64,000 nucleotides of DNA from Ceratorhiza oryzae-sativae (Eukaryota; Basidiomycota; Agaricomycetes; Cantharellales; Ceratobasidiaceae), in the NCBI GenBank assembly GCA_030998015.1, contig JARWMV010000023.1, positions 124,001-188,000 on the forward strand, given 5' to 3'. The position numbers and the translations under genes were made by a program. Positions 56,307 through 64,000 of the stretch are shown here, in pieces. Within the stretch, counting starts at the first letter, position 1, and each line of letters begins with the position of its first letter. Below the pieces are notes generated by a model. That model did not search any database. It saw only the letters and a list, made by a program, of their open reading frames with translations, and was not told where the DNA came from.

Positions 56307-59070
56307 TAAACAAGTATAGAAGAGGGCTTAGAATAATTTCATAATGTTGCTTTTCCTGGATTACACCTTTTTAACCTGCACGATTCATTCATATACAATT
56401 ATGTAATATGTATGATATTTGGCACCCCTATCCCCATCTGCCGCAAATATGGTCGAAAATTGAAACCATCGCGGTCCGCACCGCGAGCCGCAATGTCAAT
56501 GCGTTAAGGGCACGATTTGAGCGGTGGTCAAACTCGAACGACTCGAGGCGTCTGATGGGCGGACCTGTCAAACCAGGATGTGCAAGGCCGGTGATCTACG
56601 GAGGTGATTAGGCGGTTGTCTCGATTCCGTTTAGGCGTCCCGTTGAAATTCGAGAGCGCTGCGAGGAGCGTAAGAATCCGTTTCGTCTTTCGCTCAGCCA
56701 CCGATTGCAATGTGGATCCCCGATTTCACGGACACAACTCAAGCGCTTGCTCTTCGTGCGAAGCGCCTGTACGCGGGTTACGTTCGATAGGAAGGATTTT
56801 GCAGGCAAGTGGGACTATGGACCAAGGGTTAGTTATTTTACTTGATGAGCATTCGCCACTCGCTGAAGGCTATATAACAAAGCAGGCTCAAGCCAAGGAG
56901 AACATCTCACAAATCACTTGTACTTTGATCTCATTCCCACTATTTTATACATATTATGTCTACGAGGGGATCCTTGAGGCTTGCTCCTGGCCATGAGCTC
57001 GAAGAGCTAGAAAGCTGGAGCCAGAAAACAGGGAACCGGTACGCCTGGCGTGATACAATGGTGGGGGCGCAGTGGGAAACAAACCTCATACGTAAGAGTG
57101 ATGAAACATTGGCCCCGATGTTTCAGTTTCTGACCGTCGCCTCTCAGTCAATGGTCAGGTTATTGAAAGTATACTGGGGAAGGGAAGGGATAAACGGGCT
57201 GCTCGTATCGATACCCTGACGAAGATTAATATTGCTAAGCCTCCAATCCTGGTAAGTATGTCCCCTAATTTTCTGATTTAAGTTATTAACGGACCATGTA
57301 GTAGGTATAGGGGGACAGAAAGGAATCTCAGGTCACCACAATCCACCACCGAGAGATACCCGCACTGCCCCTGCTATCCCCCCTTGCTCTAATTTACTGT
57401 ACAGCCGAATAGAATTTAATTGATAATTTTTATGAACGAAAGTGTTCAACGAGTGAATGGTCATATCAAATTGAACAGACCTTCCAGGAGTTCTCCTCGG
57501 ACCTAGACCTAAAAGCAGAGGAGGGAGAAGCCTACAATATGCTGGTTAGAAATTGAATTGTGACGCCTATTTGACACCACAATATGCATCGCGCACGCAT
57601 ATAGCCATAAGGCTTTATCTAATCTCAGGATTTAGCATCGCGTCGCGGGTACTTGACGCGGCACTGAGATGAGGGCGGGCTGGCGCAACAGCGTCGCCAA
57701 ACTCAGTTGATACCTTGGATTGTAGTCTATTTGGCCAGTTTGGTACATACACATACAACCCTCGCCATATCCAACGTCGTGTTCTCGATTACATTATTAG
57801 CGAAACATCGGTCCCAAAGTAAGCCGGTGAGCGCCGACCCCCCAGGCCTTGTCATTTAGCGCAGAATCTTCAGCCACGATATCTCGTTTTCTGAGGATTT
57901 CAAAAACAGACGCCCCCGAATATTGTGAATGGTGAACGGGATGGAGGGTCACAGAGACGCCTACCAGTTATATGAGCATAAAGCGTGTCACGAGGTGATC
58001 GCGTGCTTGCACATGATTATAAAGCTAAAGCTAAAGCTAGCTTGAATCAAGCACCTCTCCTTGTTCTCTATAGGCTATATCTCCATGAGTAAACAACAGG
58101 TGGATGTTGTCTAGCTGTGATGACCCACATGGAGGAGCTGCTTGGGAAGCTCACTTTCGGTAATTCAGACCCGAAAACGCGATGCGCTGGAACCAACCCA
58201 TGTAAAGCTCATCAAAGATGCCCACCTAAAACCAACGTTTTGATCCGTTCATTAGCCCCACATTGTTTCTGTATCGTCGAGGATCAATTATTCCTTACTG
58301 AAGGGATACTCTAACGATTTCATCGCTCGTCCAACGCGTTCAAACACTTATGCCTTTGATCAAGTTCTTGTCATAATAAAATTTGTTGTCTGAACTCCGC
58401 GGGGCTCAATCATAAATCAACCTGTTTGTCTCACAAAAAGAAATTGTTCACGTAAGAGCCTTACAACTAGATTGAGGGTGAACCACTCGCCAATTGCCAG
58501 GGGCAGAGGCGCATATAGTAACCTTTATGAGTGGATCAACAACAAATATCTTAATCGCGTTGTTCATGAATGACAATTAAAACGGCAGGCAAGGGGGAAT
58601 GCTTCTCGTTTACTTGATGACAGGAATTTTTGTGCGAAGCCTTCACGGATGGGTCAAGAGTCTTGATTACCCTCCCAGGTGATCCAGCCCCAATTATCTC
58701 CCTCGAGCCCCTACGAAACACTGGTATTGCATTGAGAGAAAATATTTCTGAAGCACCCAACGAGGCAATCGTTCATCAACGCTTACGCTCAATTAATCTA
58801 GCCGTCTGTAAAGCAGGGCCAGGGGATCAACCCCCAACACATACTGCCAGTATTGCCAACTATGAGATCTCCGAGAAGACTCTCCGCTAAATTGCGTGAA
58901 TTAGATCAAATCAAAGGATACATTATAGCAAAGCTTATTATACAGGCTCTGCTTGGCGCAATGTGGTTCTTATTATAAATCGCATTGTGTGCACTTGGGT
59001 CGTTGGGATGCATATGGTCGTAATAGGCATTTGAACCGGAGTATCGTGAATATCGTGAGAATCGTGAAGG
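56307..59070. other. Intergenic stretch with one weak open frame
   Basis: A plus-strand frame 56956-57219 (87 residues, starting MSTRGSLRLAPGHELEELES) has a TATA-like upstream region but no recognised domain; I do not call it. A short aaagct tandem lies at 58021-58038. Otherwise nothing was seen. Confidence 0.4.
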
Positions 59071-60408
59071 TTAAAATCTGTGTTCGTTTATTCCCAGATG
59101 GCCCGCTGAAAGCCAAGCCATCCATTGTACGCTTGCCAGGTGTGGAAGCCGCTCTCGTAATATGAGGCTTGCTCGTGCCTCGGCATTATTGCCGAGCTGA
59201 GCGACCTCCCCTACACATAGGTTACAGATCGCTTCCGACCCAAACTCTTCTTCTGGGTCATGTTGATGTAAAACTGCGGTGAGTTGATCCAAAGAAGCAG
59301 GTTGTATCCCATGCAGAGCCACCTCGTCGGGTGTCATGTCGCCCAAAAGTGCGACAGTAGGAATTGCCTGCTGCCACTCGACAACCTCTGGGGCTACCAT
59401 ACCCCGCCTGTGGTACAACCGATGCGCTAGAATCGTAGTCGATGGTACAAGATAAAGCCCAAGTGCTAGAGTTTGCAAGGAGCGGAGTGGCGCAAGCTCT
59501 TTGGCTAGTGACCTCTGTTACGAATGTAAGGGAGGTTGCGTCACAGACAGCTAAAGCAAGCACATACTGCATAGGAGTCGGTGTCCTCTATGGACATATA
59601 AGAGTCGTGCTCTAGCGGAAAGGACTCCCAGAATGGACAAGCCTCTGGGCGGTTAAAGAGAGTACATCGACCAAGTCGCAATTCCTCGAGGTTGGGAGCG
59701 TATTTCTTGACGATGTTGATGACATGAACATCTGGACCATGTGCGTGGATTATTTCTAAGCATCGTAAAGAGGAGGGCAGAGACAAGAAAAGGTCACGGT
59801 AAGCAAACCTATCACGTTCATCGTGTGTCACATCTCCGTGGGCGTCAACTGAGAGTGAATGGAGACGATTAAATTCCGCTAGAACCCGGCGATCACGGGC
59901 ATTCTCGAGCACTCCGTTAAGGCAATGTAATTCCCTAATTTATACGTCATAAGAAGCATAGACGATTTCATTCAATCGTTTGCTGGCAGTTGGGGACGTA
60001 CCTAATTGCGTAAGCGTACGGCTTGGCTCGACCCCAATCGTCAGAATGGCGAACCGTGAGGATTACCACCCATCGAACATATCCCATTTTGTGAAGCTCA
60101 GGAGAAGCTTCCATCAGCCCAGAAACATCCCCCCAGGCTGGCTTTGTATTCCGAATAGAGCCTCGATTTGTGGCTGACGAGCGAACTTCGAAAAGAAAGT
60201 CAACGCATTTTTCAATGATTTCAACAGGCAGTCGAGGGGGAGAAGGTCGTGGCTTAGGATTGGGGCTCGTGGCACTAGAGTTATGTCGTGAGCGATTTCT
60301 TTATGTTGGACTGGGCACATACCGTGGCTTGACTCGCCCCCCGCGACAGAACTTGGAAACATATTTCAGAATACCAAGTACTAGAGCGAGGAGCGAGGAG
60401 GCCCACAT
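59071..60408 (-). CDS. F-box-family protein, paralogue D
   Basis: Exons 60408-60323, 60274-60002, 59934-59568 and 59514-59071 give an uninterrupted 389 residues. A short hydrophobic N-terminus (MWASSLLALVLGILKYVSKF) and a Pro-rich linker precede the F-box RLPVEIIEKCVDFLFEV. Then come GLMEASPELHKMGYVRW, LFLSLPSSLRCLEIIHAHGP, LRLGRCTLFNRPEACPFW, FPLEHDSYMSI, ILAHRLYHRRG, a CxxC pair (CNLC) and MAWLSAGHLG. It is the best-preserved member of the local family and the template for reading A-C. A TATA-like tataaatt lies at 60460-60453. The family's role beyond probable SCF ubiquitin ligase adaptor function is unknown. Confidence 0.85.
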
Positions 60409-61957
60409 TGGAATGTGGATGGCTCTAGTAGGTCACCAACATGCTGAACCTGAATTTATAGGGCGTTTGATGCACTGGCTCGTATCACACTAAGTTTAGC
60501 AAATTCTTTGCGTTTATGTGACATGTTTACAGGGAGCCAGGATCATGTTACGCTGTATGTAGGGTGGTTGAAGATAAGCGATACGTGTGTTTACTAGCTA
60601 CTTTGGTCATTGTGTCCGAGTCAACAACATTCAGGGCAGTCGGGGCGAATGACTCGCCGGCCAGGGCGGTGAGGAGCTTCTGATTCAGCCAACACGGCAA
60701 GCATACCCGGGCGGTCCAAAAGGGAAGCCCGGTCAGCCCAGTTGATTCAAGAGTTTTCTGACTCGAAGTACAGGGGGGTTTTCGGGGTATGTGTTTGGAA
60801 TGGCGTGTTGAGCGTCGATGCGACCAATTGTGGTGCTAATACGGGTGCCCCAAGGCGTGAGTACTCAATAGGATCGCATATGTGCTGGTATATGCATTGC
60901 GCAAATGTTGATAATTGCACTCGGAGGGATGAATGTATAAGTCAGCCAATTATTTCTGACCATGGTCCGATGTCTGGTGTTTCGACGTCAGAAAGGAGAA
61001 GAGCTCACCATCCCTAAGGTTAATTGTTTTTTCAGGCGGGGTAGCAGTGCGAAGTGCTTCGCACATTCGCTCTCGAGTCGTGATATCACGATATTGAGCA
61101 TGTGGATTCCTTGATACACCGGTTGAGCTTATCGCCGAGGATTGGCTGTGGAATAGCTGGGGGTGTGTTGTTGTCGTCCAATAGGCTAAATGCTGCCAGA
61201 CGCACAAGGGATGGACAAAGCCGCCGCCGGCTGCTGCAATTATAACGAGGGCTCACTTAGGCAGAAAAGCAAGCTCTGTTCTCGGGGGTGATCTCCGCAT
61301 ACCTTTATAATTGTAGATAAGGTTGATCGGACATCCAGCGCTAGCACCAAAATGGCTAGATATTGTGTTTCGTGGAGCAGGGCAAACGGAAATCAACCGC
61401 CGTTGCGCTTCAGATTCTTTTCATTGGCGTGCAACCCGACGTGCTTTTGCTTCAGAATCTGATGGAGAACATGGATCCTTTCAATCCACCACAACGAGAG
61501 AAGGGCTAGAGACGACACGATTAGCAAAACCAGAGAAGCTGATATCAGATATGACCCGCCTCCTGTGTTTCGAAAATTGGCTACGATGCGTATGCTGCGT
61601 AGATGGTGGCTCTTGCGACGGGGTTATTAGCTTGAAAATCATATATAAGTACTGGTCACGTTGGGTGCTGTGGTTCGAGTTCGATCATTCTGACATTTAG
61701 CTTTCCTTTTGTTTCCGCTTTGATTTCGTGACCGCGGCCTGTCCTTAGTACGCCCTTGGCCGTTTGGCTTCTGTCTCCCGTTTCGCCTCTCCGTGCTCCG
61801 GCTCTACTCGTTTGTCCTTGCTGTTGTGTTTGACCAGTTCGACCGCCGCACCCGCGTAGGTCTTTAAATATATATGCAAAAAAGGCACTGTCACGTGCCC
61901 GTGGCTTTTTTGCACACATATTTACACGTGCTCGTGGCTGGCCCGGCGAGAGCTGCG
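60409..61957. other. Intergenic, no supported gene
   Basis: Frames such as 61323-61700 (plus) and 61656-62021 (minus) lack recognisable domains. The region holds promoters of F-box gene D (minus) and the Alba gene (plus). Confidence 0.4.
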
Positions 61958-62712
61958 ATGGAGGCCGAGACCAATGTCCCACATTCGATGCGAGTAGCGG
62001 CCCATGGAAAGATATCTGCACTTGTCGCGTTTGCGCTCAACTTTCTCAAGGTTTGCTCCCGCTCGTTCTAGGCTGCATCGTTCTGATCTTCGTCAAAGAA
62101 CAATGAAACTCGTGCGATCGAGCTACACACGCTACCGTATAGAAAGCCAAGTGATCAGGCAGCGACGGAGCCCGTCACAAAAGCGCAAAAGATCCTTTCT
62201 CCCACAAACGATATCCCTCGGTTGATTTCAGTCGTAGAGATTATCAAGAGAGAGTTCAAGGAAGGGCTACTGTACCAGTACAACGAGCTTGGATGTCTGG
62301 ATGAGCCTGCACCGGCGGACGAGATGACAGCAGTGCCAGGGGAGGCTGGACAAGAAAGGCAAGACGCGATATTACGTGCTTTGGGAGGGAAGAATCAGTG
62401 AGTGCACCCATCATGCATCACATATCGGCGTATTGAAGAGCTCTAGTCTTCCGATTCAGCGTACTCCATACATGAAGATCACGCTGTGCAGGACGGCTTT
62501 GCCCGAGAATTTAGCTGCTGGCAAAACGTAGTTCTTGCATCCTGGATTGCAACTCTGTAGCCTGACCTTTTCTTAGATATCAGCCGCCTGTGGTCAAGAG
62601 GATATCGAGAGGTGCCAAAGCGCGAAAAAGAAGGCGAGCGAAAGAGGGTGCCGTGTCGGGAGACGAGGGAGATGCAGGCGAAGAGGACGCGATGGAAGTC
62701 ATTCCGACTTGA
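61958..62712 (+). CDS. Alba-domain protein (RNase P/MRP subunit-like)
   Basis: Exons 61958-62050, 62099-62397, 62460-62527 and 62577-62712; about 198 residues. The Alba fold is suggested by MRVAAHGKISALVAFALNFL, then LISVVEIIKREFKEGLLYQY, and MKITLCRTALPENLAAGKTY. The tail has a basic ARKRRRAKEG patch and an acidic end. Proteins of this type in fungi bind RNA and include Pop6/Rpp25 subunits of RNase P and MRP; which subgroup this is cannot be decided. A problem is that the exon 2 donor leaves phase 2 while exon 3 needs phase 0. One extra G at 62398 (cagGgtgag) would fix it, so a 1-base deletion in the sequence is likely. Confidence 0.75.
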
Positions 62713-62942
62713 GCGCTGGTATTATGGCCCTTTCGCTACACGCTAATATATCCTATTTATTCCTCTGCATTGTGGGCTGTCTGTTGCAACTTGGGAAACC
62801 CGCCGGGCGCTTAGTCAGGCGATCCCAATCGGCCCTCAATTAGACTCAACCACAACCGGGCTCAACATATTGTGTTTACGTTGCGCCACTACCCCACACC
62901 CCGTGCCTCTATCCTCTGTTAAAGGTTTACAGGGCAGGCCTA

Positions 62943-64000
62943 ATGCCTCTGAAGCCCCGACAACAAGCGCGAAACCAAAAGTCTGCGGCGGCGACGTCTG
63001 GATCCAACTCCAACTCGCCGACCAAACCCAAGCCGGCTGAAACTCAGCCAGCCGAGGCCAATGTGTCCCAGTATCCCGACCCGAATGCGCTGCTCCCACC
63101 CAGTCTTGCGTCATTGAGGAGGGATTGGAGATGGGCGGCAGTGTCCCAGTTCCTGTACACTTTCCAGGGACCGTTGCGCATTGATCCATATAATGAACTG
63201 GTGAGTTGCTCCTCCATTGTGCTCGCATATGCTCCGCTATGCGCTCTTCAATGCATTTGCTGGCTTTCTGCGGGTGGATGACCGCGCACAGCTGCGTTGA
63301 TGGCTGTCTTGTGCTCTCGAACAAGCGTTTTTCACGGCCGCTTCATCCTGCGACACCCCCGAACGAGGCGCGCCTCTCCACTTGGATACGTTCACTTTAG
63401 TGTCATGCTGTTTCGTATACGTCGATGTTAACGACTTGCTCCCCCTCTCCTTATTTTTCTCGTGGCACAGGAGCTCGAACAGGATCTAGCCTTTGGCACC
63501 GACGTCTCCCTCTCCAGGATCGTCCACCGATTGCTGTTCACCCTTGCACAAGATCGGAAAATCACGTACGTAGATGTTGTGTTATCATCCGGTGGTCCCC
63601 TCCCCTCTGGTTGTGCCTTTCTCCCACATTCGCTCCATGTTCCTGCGCCCACATGCTCGCCCAACATGTCCTCCACTCCTCGATTTCGTGCTCGATCATT
63701 CAACTCACATCTTTACCTCGTATCCCTCTGCTCTTTCCCACAGACCTCAAAACTGGATGGGTTATCTCCAAGGACAGTATGCACGGCGACATTCGCCCCG
63801 TCCGAACCCCTTCTACCAAGAAATGTTTCCCTCCGCTCCCTCTAGGGTGGACACACACGCGGACCCTGCCAGCCAGCAAAGGAGCGAACTATCACCAGCG
63901 ACTTCAGATGCGCTAGATGCCCAATGTAATGCTGGTTCTGTGAGGGAGGATAGGCTTCCTGAATCCTCAACAGACCCCATCCTCAATCTTAAAATTGATC
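62943..64000 (+). CDS. DDT-like domain protein, 5' part
   Basis: Exons 62943-63200, 63471-63565 and 63744 to beyond the window end. The basic, Ser/Pro/Ala-rich N-terminus MPLKPRQQARNQKSAAATSG leads to a helical region: WAAVSQFLYTFQGPLRIDPY, then LEQDLAFGTDVSLSRIVHRL and LLFTLAQDRKI. This fits a DDT (DNA-binding homeobox and different transcription factors) domain, found in chromatin-remodelling proteins. NWMGYLQGQYARRHSPRPNP follows, then a low-complexity acidic stretch open to position 64000. The first intron (270 bp) is long for this window. Confidence 0.65.

Noticed and set aside
1..64000. CRISPR arrays, tRNA or rRNA genes
   Set aside because: No regularly spaced repeats, no convincing T-loop/A-box/B-box combination and no rRNA-like sequence were seen by eye.

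Overview
The window is nuclear DNA of a filamentous basidiomycete, most likely an agaricomycete. The genes have many short GT-AG introns (about 45-90 bp), conserved fungal housekeeping products, a secreted pectinase, F-box paralogues and dense Tnp2/hAT/chromovirus/RecQ repeats. A Rhizoctonia-like (Ceratobasidiaceae) source is my inference from that combination; no marker gene in the window proves it. All exon models were built by eye from splice signals and frame continuity.

1-14 kb is mostly euchromatin. It holds the 3' part of farnesyl diphosphate synthase (1-883, one apparent 1-base deletion), MPC1 on the minus strand (1119-1833, with two 20-nt exons), two decayed short-chain dehydrogenase copies (2401-3693, 4446-5037) separated by a small inverted-repeat element (3885-4036), an intact 10-exon GH28 polygalacturonase on the minus strand (5302-6866), a wrecked GH3 beta-glucosidase (about 9124-11240), and an intact C-5 sterol desaturase ERG3 (12429-13803).

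14.8-42.3 kb is a repeat block. It starts with a decayed Tnp2 (CACTA-type) transposase gene and an unidentified multi-exon gene in the same orientation. A RecQ-like helicase gene on the minus strand follows, split by a 1,310-bp solo LTR. Then come repeat debris, a second, CpG-depleted copy of that LTR, and a three-level nest: a hAT transposon (30689-42249, 8-bp duplication GTCTCACC) contains a chromovirus-type Gypsy element (33223-41484, two 376-bp LTRs), and that element contains a third copy of the solo LTR (35901-37211, duplication CAAGA). Stop codons and LTR differences in the block are almost entirely what loss of CpG would give.

42.8-64 kb returns to genes: two F-box-family paralogues on the plus strand (A, B), an F-box/ankyrin-like gene on the minus strand, the histone chaperone ASF1 on the minus strand divergent from mitochondrial ribosomal protein mL54, a long Ser/Pro-rich protein of unknown function, two more F-box paralogues on the minus strand (C with a frameshift, D intact), an Alba-domain protein, and the 5' part of a DDT-like domain protein that runs off the end.

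The genes do not form one pathway. ERG20 and ERG3 both serve ergosterol synthesis; the GH28 and GH3 genes fit plant-cell-wall degradation. The strongest structural story is the datable nest of insertions and its CpG-specific decay.
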